From: Breoghania sp. | GTDB lineage: Bacteria > Pseudomonadota > Alphaproteobacteria > Rhizobiales > Stappiaceae | Direction of reading: 5' to 3' | Length of the DNA: 64,000 nt | Assembly (NCBI RefSeq): GCF_030066895.1 | Contig: NZ_JASJAV010000007.1 | Coordinates: forward strand, 105,922 to 169,921 | Shown: positions 8,920-18,834 of the stretch, piece by piece | Numbering within the stretch: the stretch's first letter is position 1 | Layout: the number at the start of each line of letters is the position of its first letter | Notes under the pieces: model-generated | The model's database searches: none | Told to the model about the DNA's origin: nothing | What the model saw: the letters and a program-made list of their open reading frames with translations, nothing else | Translations under genes and position numbers: made by a program

Positions 8920-9407
8920 TCAGTGGCGGTGCCCGGCATGGCTGTATTCGCGGGCATCGTGTACCATGACCTCCACCTCGATTTCGAGGGTCTCGGCCTT
9001 CTCGAAGGTGAGCGTCAATGTCATACTCCGCACCCTCGGCCAACAGGTGGTTCAGACCGTCTAGACGCAGCGCCACCCTGGCGGGGTCGAGCTTGAATTC
9101 GTGCTCGGCGGGGATCTCTATCGCACCGACCTTCACGTCCTTCAACGTCCCCTCGCCCGTCATCTTCATGCCGACGATGTGAACGGAAGCCGCGATTTCC
9201 GTGCTGGCGGAAAGAAGACGATCCGTGCCGCCGGAATTCTCGATATCCATGAAGACGAAGGTATGCCCGGCCTCGAAGGCATGTGCGTGATGATGGTCGT
9301 GGTCATGGTCCTCGCCGTGGTGTTCGGCGGCATGGGCCGGCAGGGCGGCGGCGAGAACAAGCGCGGTGGCCAGCGCAAGGCGGCGGACGGGGGGAAAATC
9401 GGGGCAT
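8920..9407 (-). pseudogene. PCu(A)C-family periplasmic copper chaperone with His-rich N-terminus, two frameshifts
   Basis: With five instead of six Gs at 9389-9394, ATG 9407 gives MPRFSPVRRLALATALVL, a signal peptide ending ALPAHAA. The mature N-terminus EHHGEDHDHDHHHAHAFEAG holds nine histidines. The domain then reads VFMDIENSGGTDRLLSA, HIVGMKMTGEGTLKDVKV, LDGLNHLLAEGAEYD, and after a one-base shift near 9020 LTLTFEKAETLEIEVEV, ending HAGHRH. This is the PCu(A)C fold that delivers Cu(I) to cytochrome oxidase, although the usual H(M)x10M spacing looks altered. The His-rich segment could buffer copper or zinc. Confidence 0.75.
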
Positions 9408-9613
9408 AGCTCGGCTCACGGAAACGCACTCCACAGGACAGAACTGAAGCGCGCTGAGATAAGCACGGCCATGCAACAGGATTGTTACGTCAGCGCATCA
9501 AATGCCGATTTGCCTCAGGCAAATGTCGATGGGCCCCGTATCGACAGGGAATTCGACGCGGCCTGTGGGAATGCGCCCGGCATGGAGAGCGCATTTCCCG
9601 CAAGCCGAAGCCG

Positions 9614-9760
9614 TTATTTCGTTTCTACCGACAGGCCGTCATTCCCGACCTCGACTTCGATGCAAGAGGTTTTCTGACGTTCCTGATAGTAGAAATATCC
9701 GAAACTTCCCGCGACGACGGCAAATATGGCGACGAGTGCGGCAAGTGCGTTACGGGTCAT
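9614..9760 (-). CDS. Small single-pass membrane protein in the EcfG regulon
   Basis: A 48-residue protein: MTRNALAALVAIFAVVAGSF, a membrane helix at about residues 5-25, then YFYYQERQKTSC and a short acidic tail (EVEVGNDGLSVETK). The ATG at 9760 follows a GGGAAC purine stretch at suitable spacing. Small proteins with one helix and a tail of this kind recur in Hyphomicrobiales, but I know no function. The exact EcfG promoter upstream (9826-9850) places it in the general stress regulon. Confidence 0.65.
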   Translation of the reverse strand: MTRNALAALVAIFAVVAGSFGYFYYQERQKTSCIEVEVGNDGLSVETK

Positions 9761-9825
9761 CGAGTTTGTTCCCTCGATCTGTTGCGCAGCTCCAAGTGGA
9801 ACTTCGAACCTTTGTCCATGCAATA

Positions 9826-9850
9826 AACGCCGCAACCGCGTCTGCGTTCC
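9826..9850 (-). promoter_or_regulatory. EcfG-type promoter of the 48-residue membrane protein
   Basis: GGAAC (9850-9846), 16 bases, CGTT (9829-9826) on the minus strand, 66 bases upstream of the start codon at 9760. An exact consensus match. Confidence 0.78.
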
Positions 9851-9907
9851 GTTCTCCTTGCGTGTGACTTCAAGCAAGCATGTTTGAACGCCGTCTTTTG
9901 CCGCAAA

Positions 9908-9941
9908 TGAAAAGCGCGCCCGGGCCTTTGCCCGGACGCGC
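9908..9941 (-). terminator. Intrinsic terminator after lpd
   Basis: A 12-bp stem GCGCGTCCGGGC/GCCCGGGCGCGC (one mismatch, loop AAAG on the minus strand) followed by TTTTC. It ends the mdh-suc-lpd transcription unit. Confidence 0.8.
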
Positions 9942-9970
9942 CGCATCGATCTGCCTTGAACAGATTCCGA

Positions 9971-11374
9971 TCAGATATGGATCGGCTTATCGTAGGTGGC
10001 CATGGCCGCTTCGCGCACGGCTTCCGACTGTGTCGGATGCGCGTGGCAGGTGCGTGCGAGGTCTTCCGAGGAGCCGCCGAATTCCATCAGGACGGCAAGC
10101 TCGTGGATCATCTCGCCGGCACCGGCGCCGATGATGTGGGCGCCGAGCACTCGGTCAGTCTCCGCATCGGCCAGCACCTTCACGAAGCCGTCCGTGTGGC
10201 CCATGGCGCGGGCACGGCCGTTGGCGGTGAAGGGGAACTTGCCAGCCTTGTACTTGATGCCGGCGTCCTTCAGTTCCTCTTCCGTCTTACCGACGGAGGC
10301 GACCTCCGGCATGGTGTAGACTACGCCCGGAATGACGTCGTAATTCATGTGGCCCGCCTGACCGGCGAGGATTTCGGCAAGTGCGGCGCCCTCGTCCTCG
10401 CCCTTGTGGGCGAGCATCGGGCCGGCGATCACGTCGCCGATAGCGTAGATGCCGTCGACATTGGTCTTGAAGTGACCGTCGGTCTTGACGCGCTTGCGCT
10501 CGTCGAGCTCCACACCGACCGTCTCCAGGCCGAGGCTTTCGGTGTAGGGGCAGCGACCGATGGCAACCAGCACCACGTCGGCCTCGAGCGTCTCGGCTTC
10601 AGCTTCGCCAGAGGAGGGCTCCACCGTGACCTTCAGGCCCTTGCCCTTCTTCTCCACGCCCGTAACCTTGGAGCCGAGCTTGAAGGAGAAGCCCTGCTTC
10701 TTGAGGATGCGCTGGAAGTTCTTGGCGACATACCCGTCCATGCCCGGCAGGATGCGGTCGAGGAATTCGACCACGGTCACCTCTGCGCCCAGACGACGCC
10801 AGACGGAGCCTAGTTCGAGCCCGATCACGCCCGCGCCGACGACGATCATCTTGCCCGGCACCTTGTCGAGCGACAGCGCACCGGTGGAGGAGACGATCTG
10901 CTTCTCGTCGATCTCGATGCCGGGAAGCGGGTCAACGTCGGAGCCGGTAGCGATGACGATGTTCTTCGCCTCGACCGTCTGGCTCTTGCCGTCTTCGCCC
11001 GTCACCTCGACCTTGCCCGGCGCCGCAATCTTGCCGGTGCCCTGGAAGGCGTCGATCTTGTTCTGCTTGAAGAGGAACGAGACGCCACCCGTATTGGCCT
11101 CGATGACCTGATCCTTGTGCTTCATCATCGCGGCCAGATCGAGCTTGGGCTTGCCGACCTTGATGCCGAAGCCCTCGAAGCTGTGGCCCGCTTCCTCGTA
11201 CAGTTCGGAGGTATGAAGGAGCGCCTTGGACGGGATGCACCCGACATTGAGGCAGGTACCGCCATAAGTTGCGCGCTTTTCGACGACGGCGACCTTGAAG
11301 CCAAGCTGGGCTGCCTTGACAGCGCAGACATAACCGCCGGGGCCGGAGCCGATAATGCAGAGATCGTAGGACAT
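9971..11374 (-). CDS. lpd: Dihydrolipoyl dehydrogenase (E3 of 2-oxoglutarate dehydrogenase)
   Basis: An intact protein of 467 residues. An FAD-binding Rossmann motif ([19 protein letters not shown]) starts at residue 7, and the redox disulfide [13 protein letters not shown] uses Cys41 and Cys46. The NAD-binding motif is [19 protein letters not shown], and the second FAD segment is [15 protein letters not shown]. The C-terminal HAHPTQSE (444-451) holds the catalytic His-Glu pair. It reoxidises the dihydrolipoyl group of SucB. It closes the mdh-sucCDAB cluster but is separated from sucB by three accessory genes. Start chosen at [10 protein letters not shown], the family N-terminus. Confidence 0.97.
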   Translation of the reverse strand: MSYDLCIIGSGPGGYVCAVKAAQLGFKVAVVEKRATYGGTCLNVGCIPSKALLHTSELYEEAGHSFEGFGIKVGKPKLDLAAMMKHKDQVIEANTGGVSFLFKQNKIDAFQGTGKIAAPGKVEVTGEDGKSQTVEAKNIVIATGSDVDPLPGIEIDEKQIVSSTGALSLDKVPGKMIVVGAGVIGLELGSVWRRLGAEVTVVEFLDRILPGMDGYVAKNFQRILKKQGFSFKLGSKVTGVEKKGKGLKVTVEPSSGEAEAETLEADVVLVAIGRCPYTESLGLETVGVELDERKRVKTDGHFKTNVDGIYAIGDVIAGPMLAHKGEDEGAALAEILAGQAGHMNYDVIPGVVYTMPEVASVGKTEEELKDAGIKYKAGKFPFTANGRARAMGHTDGFVKVLADAETDRVLGAHIIGAGAGEMIHELAVLMEFGGSSEDLARTCHAHPTQSEAVREAAMATYDKPIHI

Positions 11375-11438
11375 CAGAGCCTCTTTACACGTTGATTCCT
11401 TGCCCACTGCGCGACATGCGGCCGGGCCGTTTGAATTT

Positions 11439-12083
11439 CTAGATCGCCCGCCCGCCGGACACGTCCACCACCGAACCGGTGGTGTAGGAGGTCGCGTCGG
11501 AGGCAAGCCAGAGCAGAGGATTGCGCGGGCAACTTTTCTTCAGCCGTCCCCGCGCGGGCCATTGGCAGACTTGCGCTGATCCGCGCCACCCTGTCGGGAT
11601 CGCCGCCGCTGGCGTGAATTTCCGTATCGATGATGCCGGGCCTGACGGCGTTGACGCGGATCCGCTCCCCGGCAACCTCCTTGGCCAGCGCCATCGTGAA
11701 AGTGTCGATCGCCCCCTTGGCGGCGGCATAGTCGATATATTGCCGCGGGCGATCCTATCCACGCGGAGGCGGATGAAACGCTGACGATCGTGCCGCAGCG
11801 CCTCGTCGACCACGCCCGCATTGTTGACGAGCACGTCGAGCTGCCCGAAGCGAAGGTCCAACTCCTCGTACATGGCGAGAATGGGGTTCTCGTCTGAGAT
11901 GTCGGCACGCACCGCATAGGCCTGGCCGCCATCGGCGACGATATCGCTCACGACCATTTCCGCGGCCCCGGCATCGAAGATGTAATTCACCGCGACACGG
12001 TAACCGCATTCACCCGCCAGACGCGCGGTGGCGGCGCCGATCCCGCGCGAGCCGCCAGTCACCAGCATGACGGGCGCGCTCAA
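11439..12083 (-). pseudogene. Short-chain dehydrogenase/reductase, frameshifts plus an internal deletion
   Basis: The N-terminus is a good SDR: MSAPVMLVTGGSRGIGAATA (TGxxxGIG cofactor motif), later LDVLVNNAGVVDEALR. The segment that should carry the central helices is missing: the text jumps near 11785-11800 to VSSASAWIGSP (the catalytic serine region), then in another frame RQYIDYAAAKGAIDTF (YxxxK) and RVNAVRPGIIDTEIHASGGD, and in a third step [18 protein letters not shown]. About 50 residues are absent compared with the 245-250 of the family. Homologues are often annotated as FabG-like or glucose dehydrogenase. Not functional as written. Confidence 0.75.
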
Positions 12084-12168
12084 CGGATGGCTCCGTCTGC
12101 TGTCGAGATCCGGTCGTTGGACGCCGTGGCGTTCATGGATATCCGTTTCCTGCTTTGCCCGTTCGCGC

Positions 12169-12610
12169 TCAGCGATGCGGAACGAGGCGTTCCGATGCGC
12201 GGCCGCGGTCCCATGTGCCGCTCAGCGTGCCGTCATCGTTGACGATATAGATCACCGGATCGGCCAGTCCCCAATCGACGGTGAGCACGTTGCCGTTCAA
12301 CCGGCCCGTGCCGCGATAGATTTGCCCGGCGATATCCCAGCGAAAGTGCGCGATATCGCCCGCCACCTCGATGCGTACACGCCCCGTATAGCGCGAGTCG
12401 TCTGAATTGCGTCCCTCCGCCCTGTAGGGGCCGGCAAGACGCGCCAGTCCGATGGAAGATTCGGGGCTCTGGCGGAGAGACCGAAGGCCCGCCCATCAGC
12501 GCCCCGGCATCCTGAGCGAACGCTACAGGCGCGCCCGGCGCAAGGAACATCACCGCGCAAACCGCGACACAGGCAGCCCGCCCTTGCGGACTTGAAAAGT
12601 TTCCGACCAT
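12169..12610 (-). pseudogene. Small secreted beta-rich protein of unknown function, one frameshift
   Basis: The signal peptide starts MVGNFSSPQGRAACVAV and ends VAFAQDAG. The mature part, in a different frame after about 12440, reads LARLAGPYRAEGRNSDDSR, YTGRVRIEVAGDIAHFRW, IAGQIYRGTGRLNGNVLTV and DPVIYIVNDDGTLSGTW. Repeated Y-x-G-x-V-x-I and G-x-L-x-V-x-W strands are typical of a small periplasmic beta-barrel-like domain that I recognise as widespread but cannot name. Repaired length is about 147 residues. It sits between SDR and LysE genes on the same strand. Confidence 0.55.
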
Positions 12611-12629
12611 CGCATCTTCCCGTCTCTCT

Positions 12630-13244
12630 CTAACGACTGCTCAGAGCGAGCTTCACGCCGAAACCGGCGAAGGTGAGCACAACCGTGCGGCGCATCCAGG
12701 TCACCACGGACTCGCGCTTCAGCACCGTCTCACCGGACAGGGCGGCAAAGGCCCCGTAGACGGCGAAGACGACGAAGGTCATCGCCATGAAGACCCCGCC
12801 CATCGCCAGCATCTGCACCGTTGCCGACTGCGATCCGTGCGAAACGAATTGCGGCAGAAAGGCAAGGAAAAAGACGGAGAGCTTGGGATTGAGGACGTTG
12901 ATCAGGCAGGCGGTGCGCGCGATCGCGAAAAGCGACCGGCGCTCAGGATGCTGCCGGCCAGCGGCGAGCGAACCGGAGTCCTTCAACGTCTGCCATGCGA
13001 GATAGAGGAGGTAGGCCGCGCCCGCGTATTTCAGCACCTGAAAAGTGAGCGCTCCGGCATGCATCAGCGCCGACAGGCCGAGGACAGCCGCCAGGATCGA
13101 CGGCACGATGCCGAAGGTGCAGCCAAGGGCGGCGGCAAGCGCGGCTGCGCGTCCGCGCGAAAGGCCGGTCGTGACCGTGTAAACGACGCCGGGGCCCGGA
13201 GCGAGCACGACGACGAGCGCTGTGATCAGGAATTCCGGACCCAT
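12630..13244 (-). CDS. LysE/RhtB-family amino-acid exporter
   Basis: An intact 204-residue protein with six predicted membrane helices. The family signature near the N-terminus is VVLAPGPGVVYTVTTGLSRG (about residues 12-31), followed by GCTFGIVPSILAAVLGLSAL and KYAGAAYLLYLAWQTLKD. The conserved NPKLSVFFLAFLPQFV lies in the central loop. Members export amino acids such as lysine, threonine or homoserine lactones; the substrate cannot be read from sequence. It is an insertion between sucB and lpd relative to the usual TCA cluster, and read by the same polymerase direction. Confidence 0.88.
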   Translation of the reverse strand: MGPEFLITALVVVLAPGPGVVYTVTTGLSRGRAAALAAALGCTFGIVPSILAAVLGLSALMHAGALTFQVLKYAGAAYLLYLAWQTLKDSGSLAAGRQHPERRSLFAIARTACLINVLNPKLSVFFLAFLPQFVSHGSQSATVQMLAMGGVFMAMTFVVFAVYGAFAALSGETVLKRESVVTWMRRTVVLTFAGFGVKLALSSR

Positions 13245-13310
13245 GGCCCCAGTCCCCCTGCCCCTTGCCCGACGGCCGCCCCGATGACAGGGCGGCCCGG
13301 CAAAGGGTTG

Positions 13311-14537
13311 CTAGAGGTCCAGCACGAGACGCTGGACGTCTTCGAGGCTTTCCTTAACGCGCACCAGGAAGGTCACAGCCTCCTTGCCGTCGACCACGCG
13401 GTGATCATAGGAAAGCGCCAGATACATCATCGGACGGGCGACGATCTGCCCGTTCACGACCATCGACCGCTCCTGGATCTTGTGCATGCCGAGAATGCCC
13501 GACTGCGGCGCATTCAGGATCGGCGAGGACATCAGAGATCCGTAGACGCCGCCATTGGAGATCGTGAAGGTGCCGCCCTGCATCTCGTCGATGCCGAGCT
13601 TGCCGTCACGCGCCTTGCGGCCGAATTCGCCGATCTTCTTCTCGATCTCGGCGATCGACATCTGATCCGCGTCGCGCACCACCGGGACCACGAGGCCCTT
13701 GTCGGTGCCGACCGCCACGCCGATGTGGCAGAAGTTCTTGTAGATGAGGTCGGTGTCGTCGATCTCGGCGTTGACCGCCGGGACGTCCTTCAGAGCGTGG
13801 CAGACAGCCTTGGTGAAGAAGCCCATGAAGCCGAGTTTGACGCCGTGCTTCTTCTCGAAGAGCTCCTTGTAGGTTTTGCGCAGCTCCATGATCGGGCCCA
13901 TGTCCACCTCGTTGTAGGTGGTGAGCATGGCGGCCGTGTTCTGCGCATCCTTCAGGCGGCGGGCGATGATCTGGCGCAGCTTGGTCATGCGCACGCGCTC
14001 TTCGCGCACCTCGTCCTCGGCCGCGACGGGGCCGCGCGCGGCGACAGGTGCGGCAGCAGACGGCGCGGTGTTCGCCATGGCGGCGAGCACGTCGCCCTTC
14101 AGGACCTGACCGCGCTTGCCGCTGCCTGCGACCTGATCGGCGGACATGCCTTTCTCGGCCATCATCTTCTGAGCGGACGGGGCCGGCGGCATGTCGGAGC
14201 CGGCGCTTGCGGCCGGCGCTGCTGCTGGGGCGGCGGGAGCCGGAGCCGGGGAGGACTTTTCTTCCTTGGCCTCGGCGGGCTTGGCGGCCGCGCCCGATGC
14301 GCCTTCGGCGAGCGATCCGAGCAGGGCGCTGACCTCCACGGTCTCACCCTCCTGCACGAGGATGCTCTCCAGTGCACCGGCGGCCGGTGCGGGGACCTCG
14401 ATCGTCACCTTGTCGGTTTCCAGCTCGACGAGCGGCTCGTCGACGGCGACGGCGTCCCCCGGCTTCTTGAACCACTGTGCGATGGTGGCTTCGGTCACGG
14501 ATTCGCCCAAGGTGGGCACGCGGATTTCCGTTGCCAT
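13311..14537 (-). CDS. sucB: Dihydrolipoyllysine succinyltransferase (E2 of 2-oxoglutarate dehydrogenase)
   Basis: An intact 408-residue enzyme. The N-terminal lipoyl domain has Lys43 in [12 protein letters not shown] as the lipoylation site. An Ala/Pro-rich linker follows (about 85-115), then the E3-binding domain ([20 protein letters not shown]). The catalytic domain ends with [16 protein letters not shown], holding the His/Asp pair around residues 379-383. It transfers succinyl groups from E1 (SucA) to CoA. It starts 90 bases downstream of sucA on the same strand. Ends in TAG. Confidence 0.97.
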   Translation of the reverse strand: MATEIRVPTLGESVTEATIAQWFKKPGDAVAVDEPLVELETDKVTIEVPAPAAGALESILVQEGETVEVSALLGSLAEGASGAAAKPAEAKEEKSSPAPAPAAPAAAPAASAGSDMPPAPSAQKMMAEKGMSADQVAGSGKRGQVLKGDVLAAMANTAPSAAAPVAARGPVAAEDEVREERVRMTKLRQIIARRLKDAQNTAAMLTTYNEVDMGPIMELRKTYKELFEKKHGVKLGFMGFFTKAVCHALKDVPAVNAEIDDTDLIYKNFCHIGVAVGTDKGLVVPVVRDADQMSIAEIEKKIGEFGRKARDGKLGIDEMQGGTFTISNGGVYGSLMSSPILNAPQSGILGMHKIQERSMVVNGQIVARPMMYLALSYDHRVVDGKEAVTFLVRVKESLEDVQRLVLDL

Positions 14538-14626
14538 TGTGTTTCGTCTCTTCGATTGGCAGGCCAGCTGCGGTTACAACATCTCTATGCGGATATCGGC
14601 GGACGCACGCGGCGCCCGCCGGAAAA

Positions 14627-17614
14627 TCAGGATTCGGCGTAGGCCTCGTCCAGGAAGGTGCGAAGCTGCGCCTGATGCTTGGACATGAGGCCCGTGGCGG
14701 TCGCGGCAGTGGCCGGACGGCCGACGTAACGCGGACGGGCGCACTGCGCACCGATCTGGGTCAAGGCCCATTCGATATAGGGCTGAACGTGTGTCCAGGC
14801 CCCCATATTCTTGGGCTCTTCCTGACACCAGATCATGTCGGCGTTCTTGAAGCGGGTCAGCTCGTGCACCAGCGCCTTGGTCGGGAACGGATAGAGCTGT
14901 TCGACGCGCAGCAGGTAGACGTCGTTGATGCCGCGCTTCTCGCGCTCTTCCAGGAGGTCGTAGTAGACCTTGCCCGAACACATCACGACGCAGCGGATCT
15001 TCTCGTCCGCCGCCAGCTCGGTCGAGCTGCCCGCCGGAGATTCCGCATCGTCCCACAGGATCCGGTGGAAGGAGGAATCGTCCGCCATCTCCGACAGCTT
15101 GGAGACGCAGCGCTTGTGGCGCAGCAGCGATTTCGGCGTCATCAGGATGAGTGGCTTGCGGAAGTCGCGCTTCATCTGCCGACGCAGGATGTGAAAGTAA
15201 TTGGCAGGCGTCGAGCAGTAGGAGACCTGCATGTTGTCTTCCGCGCAAAGCTGGAGATAGCGCTCCAGACGGGCGGAGGAGTGCTCCGGCCCCTGGCCCT
15301 CATAGCCGTGCGGCAGCAGGCAAACGAGGCCCGACATGCGCAGCCACTTGCGCTCGCACGACGACAGGAACTGATCGAAGATCACCTGCGCGCCGTTGGC
15401 GAAGTCGCCGAACTGGGCCTCCCAGAGCGTCAGCGCGTTGGGCTCGGCCAGCGTGTAGCCGTATTCGAACCCCAGCACCGCCTCTTCCGACAGCATGGAG
15501 TTGATGACCTCGTAGCGCTCCTGGTTCTCGCCCACATTGGCGAGCGGGATGTAGCGGTCCTCGTTCTCCTGATCGTAGAGCACCGAATGGCGCTGCGAGA
15601 ACGTTCCGCGCTCCACGTCCTGACCGGAGAGGCGCACCTTGTGGCCTTCACACAAAAGCGACCCGAAGGCCAGCGCTTCCGCCGTCGCCCAGTCGATGTT
15701 CTCGCCCGTCTCGATCATCTTGGCGCGGTTCGACAGGAACCGGCGGATGGTGCGGTGGGCATTGAAATCCTTCGGGATCGTGGAAAGCCGGTTGCCGATC
15801 TTGCGCAGACCGTCGAGCGCAACGCCGGTCTGACCGCGACGCGGATCGTCGCTGTCGGCAGCCTGCTTGAGACCGGACCACTTGCCGTCCAGCCAATCGG
15901 CCTTGTTCGGCTTGTAGGCCTGTCCCGCCTCGAACTCTTCCTCGTTGCGGTGACGCCATTCGGCCCTGAGTGCCTCGACCTCGTCCTTGGTGACGGTGCC
16001 CTCGGCGATCAGCTTGTCGGCATAGATCTGCAGCGTGGTCGGATGCTGGCGGATCTCGCGATACATGATCGGCTGCGTAAAGGCAGGCTCGTCGCCCTCG
16101 TTGTGCCCGAACCGACGGTAGCAGAACATGTCGATAACGACGGGCTTGCCGAAGGCTTGTCGGAACTCGGTCGCGATCTTGGCGGCATAGACCACCGCTT
16201 CCGGATCATCGCCGTTCACATGGAAGATCGGCGCTTCGATCATCTTGGCGACGTCAGAGGGGTACGGCGAAGAGCGCGAGAAGCGCGGGTTCGTCGTGAA
16301 GCCGATCTGGTTGTTGATGATGAAGTGAATCGAGCCGCCGGTGCGGTGACCGCGCAGCGCCGACAGACCGAAGCATTCCGCCACAACGCCCTGACCGGCA
16401 AAGGCCGCATCGCCGTGCAGCAGCAGCGGCAGAACCTTGGAGCGGTCGACGTCGACCGTCTCCACCCAGTGCCCGCCCTTCATGGAATGCTGGTCCTGCT
16501 TGGCGCGGGCCTTGCCCAGCACCACCGGATTGACGATTTCCAGATGCGAGGGGTTGGCGGTCAGCGACAGGTGGACGTTGTTGCCGTCGAATTCGCGGTC
16601 GAACGAGGCGCCGAGGTGATACTTCACGTCGCCGGAGCCTTCCACGTCGTCGGGAGCGTAGGAGCCGCCCTTGAACTCGTGGAAGATGGCGCGAAGCGGC
16701 TTGCCCATGACTTGCGAGAGCACGTTCAGACGGCCACGGTGGGCCATGCCAAAGACGATTTCCTGCAGGCCAAGCTGACCGCCGCGCTTGATGATTTGCT
16801 CAAGGGCAGGCAGCAGCGCCTCGCCGCCGTCCAGACCGAAGCGTTTGGTGCCGGTGTATTTCACATCGAGGAACTTCTCGAAGCCCTCGGCCTCCACCAG
16901 CTTGTTGAGGATGGCCTTCTTGCCTTCCTGGGTGAAGCTAATCTGCTTGTCCGGGCCTTCGATGCGCTCCTGGATCCAGGCCTTCTCGGCCGGATCGGAA
17001 ATGTGCATGAACTCCACCGCCAGCGTGGAGCAGTAGGTGCGCTTGAGGATCTCCAACATCTCGCGGATGGTGGCGAATTCCAGCCCCAGCACGTGATCGA
17101 TGAAGATCGGATGATCCCAGTCGGCATCCGTGAAGCCGTAGGTAGCCGGATGCAGCTCGACGTGATCCTTCGGCGGCTCCAGTTTCAGCGGATCGAGATC
17201 GGCGTGCAGATGGCCGCGCATGCGGTAGGCGCGGATCATCATCAGCGCGCGGACTGAATCCCGTGTGGCCTGCTGGACCTGCGCCTCGGACATCGGCGCG
17301 CCCTTGGCTTCCGCCTTGCCCTTGATCTTTTCCGCGATCTTCGGCTCCAGCGCGCCCCAATTGCCGTCAAGTGCGGCAACCAGCTCGCCGTTTGCCGTTA
17401 TCGGCCAGTCGGGCCGTTTCCAGCTCGCTCCGCGCGCTTCCTTGACGACGTCCGAAGGCGCATCCTTCAGATTGGCGAAGAAATCCCGCCATACCTCGTC
17501 CAGGAAGCCCGGATCTTCCTGATAACGCGCGTAAAGATCTTCGATGTAGGCTGCGTTGGCGCCATATAGGAACGACGTCAGTGCGAAAGCTTCGTTCGCG
17601 TCCTGCCGTGCCAT
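14627..17614 (-). CDS. sucA: 2-oxoglutarate dehydrogenase E1 component
   Basis: An intact 995-residue thiamine-diphosphate enzyme. The N-terminus MARQDANEAFALTSFLYGAN carries the E2-docking segment AYIEDLYARYQEDPGFLDE. Core motifs are MAHRGRLNVLSQVMGKPLRA, GSGDVKYHLG, NNQIGFTTNPRFSRSS and YRRFGHNEGDEPAFTQP (ThDP/Mg region). The C-terminal transketolase-like part has LLPHGYEGQGPEHSSARLER. I chose ATG 17614 because it gives the family N-terminus; an open frame continues upstream to 17773 without homology. Decarboxylates 2-oxoglutarate and passes the succinyl group to SucB. Confidence 0.97.
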   Translation of the reverse strand: MARQDANEAFALTSFLYGANAAYIEDLYARYQEDPGFLDEVWRDFFANLKDAPSDVVKEARGASWKRPDWPITANGELVAALDGNWGALEPKIAEKIKGKAEAKGAPMSEAQVQQATRDSVRALMMIRAYRMRGHLHADLDPLKLEPPKDHVELHPATYGFTDADWDHPIFIDHVLGLEFATIREMLEILKRTYCSTLAVEFMHISDPAEKAWIQERIEGPDKQISFTQEGKKAILNKLVEAEGFEKFLDVKYTGTKRFGLDGGEALLPALEQIIKRGGQLGLQEIVFGMAHRGRLNVLSQVMGKPLRAIFHEFKGGSYAPDDVEGSGDVKYHLGASFDREFDGNNVHLSLTANPSHLEIVNPVVLGKARAKQDQHSMKGGHWVETVDVDRSKVLPLLLHGDAAFAGQGVVAECFGLSALRGHRTGGSIHFIINNQIGFTTNPRFSRSSPYPSDVAKMIEAPIFHVNGDDPEAVVYAAKIATEFRQAFGKPVVIDMFCYRRFGHNEGDEPAFTQPIMYREIRQHPTTLQIYADKLIAEGTVTKDEVEALRAEWRHRNEEEFEAGQAYKPNKADWLDGKWSGLKQAADSDDPRRGQTGVALDGLRKIGNRLSTIPKDFNAHRTIRRFLSNRAKMIETGENIDWATAEALAFGSLLCEGHKVRLSGQDVERGTFSQRHSVLYDQENEDRYIPLANVGENQERYEVINSMLSEEAVLGFEYGYTLAEPNALTLWEAQFGDFANGAQVIFDQFLSSCERKWLRMSGLVCLLPHGYEGQGPEHSSARLERYLQLCAEDNMQVSYCSTPANYFHILRRQMKRDFRKPLILMTPKSLLRHKRCVSKLSEMADDSSFHRILWDDAESPAGSSTELAADEKIRCVVMCSGKVYYDLLEEREKRGINDVYLLRVEQLYPFPTKALVHELTRFKNADMIWCQEEPKNMGAWTHVQPYIEWALTQIGAQCARPRYVGRPATAATATGLMSKHQAQLRTFLDEAYAES

Positions 17615-17887
17615 AATGTCTGTCAGCGAAGGGTCTTGACCTTCGCCCCACTCGTGACGGCACGACCACCGGGCCGTGCCTTGTGCCCATTTTGAGGACG
17701 CCAGGGGCGCCCCCGATGATCGATGAAGACGGCCGCTGTCGGCCGCCCCGGTCTCGTCAAATTGCGTCACCATGCCGCAAGGGCATAAGAACCGAAAGAC
17801 CTTGCTAAACCTGTAACGCGCTTAGGTGCAAGATCTTAAGCATTCATGCGGGGCGGCGGCGGGACTGCCGCCGACACCTTTTCAGGT

Positions 17888-18796
17888 TCAGCTCTTCAGG
17901 ACCTGGACCAGCGTCTCGCCCAGCTTGGCGGGGGAGGGAGAGATCTTGATCCCGGCGGCTTCCATCGCCGCGATCTTGTCCTCGGCTCCGCCCTTGCCGC
18001 CGGAGATGACGGCGCCGGCATGGCCCATGGTCCGGCCCGGAGGAGCGGTGCGACCGGCGATGAAACCGGCCATCGGCTTGGAACGGCCCTTCTTCGCCTC
18101 GTCGGCAATGAACTGGGCGGCGTCCTCCTCGGCCGAGCCGCCGATCTCGCCGATCATGATGATCGACTCGGTCGCGTCGCCTGCCAGGAACATTTCCAGC
18201 ATGTCGATAAACTCGGTGCCCTTGACCGGGTCACCGCCGATGCCGACGGCCGTCGTCTGGCCAAGCCCGGCATTCGTGGTCTGGAACACCGCTTCGTAGG
18301 TCAGCGTGCCGGATCGAGAGACGATACCGACCGAACCCTTCTTGAAGATGGAGCCCGGCATAATGCCGATCGTGCATTCTTCCGGCGTCAGCACGCCCGG
18401 GCAGTTAGGACCGATCAGGCGCGAGTTGGACTTGTCGAGCTTGGCCTTGACCTTGACCATATCCATCACCGGAATACCTTCGGTGATGCAGACGATGAGC
18501 GGCACTTCCGCCTCAATCGCCTCGATGATCGCGACACCGGCCCCAACGGACGGGACGTAGATGACGGAGGCGTCGGCCCCGGTCGCGTCCTTGGCGTCGG
18601 CAACGGAGGCGTAGATCGGCAGCTCGGCCGCGCCGTCGAGACCGGACGTCCAGGTCTCACCGCCCTTCTTGGGGTGCACGCCGGCGACCATCTTCGTGCC
18701 GTAGTAGGCAAGCGCCTGCTCGGTGTGGAAGGTACCGGTCTTGCCGGTCAGGCCCTGAACGATGACCTTGGTGTCTTTGTTGACGAGAATGGACAT
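17888..18796 (-). CDS. sucD: Succinyl-CoA synthetase (ADP-forming) alpha subunit
   Basis: An intact 302-residue subunit. The CoA-binding Rossmann part begins [19 protein letters not shown], with [18 protein letters not shown] and [13 protein letters not shown] loop [13 protein letters not shown]. The phosphorylated histidine lies in [15 protein letters not shown] (about His259). It forms the enzyme with SucC and produces ATP and succinate from succinyl-CoA. Between it and sucC lies an AT-rich 105-codon gene (18835-19152), unusual because sucC and sucD are normally adjacent or overlapping. Confidence 0.97.
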   Translation of the reverse strand: MSILVNKDTKVIVQGLTGKTGTFHTEQALAYYGTKMVAGVHPKKGGETWTSGLDGAAELPIYASVADAKDATGADASVIYVPSVGAGVAIIEAIEAEVPLIVCITEGIPVMDMVKVKAKLDKSNSRLIGPNCPGVLTPEECTIGIMPGSIFKKGSVGIVSRSGTLTYEAVFQTTNAGLGQTTAVGIGGDPVKGTEFIDMLEMFLAGDATESIIMIGEIGGSAEEDAAQFIADEAKKGRSKPMAGFIAGRTAPPGRTMGHAGAVISGGKGGAEDKIAAMEAAGIKISPSPAKLGETLVQVLKS

Positions 18797-18834
18797 GAAA
18801 TTCTAGTCCTCTTTGGGAGGCTTATGGTGAAGAG

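Noticed and set aside
14477..17257. 926-codon open frame on the plus strand opposite sucA
   Set aside because: Antisense shadow of a GC-rich gene; its translation has no domain and mirrors sucA codon positions. The same applies to long frames opposite sucB (12837-14642), sucC (19093-20382), pnp (41312-43057), sdhA (33671-35419) and atpA (51902-54022).
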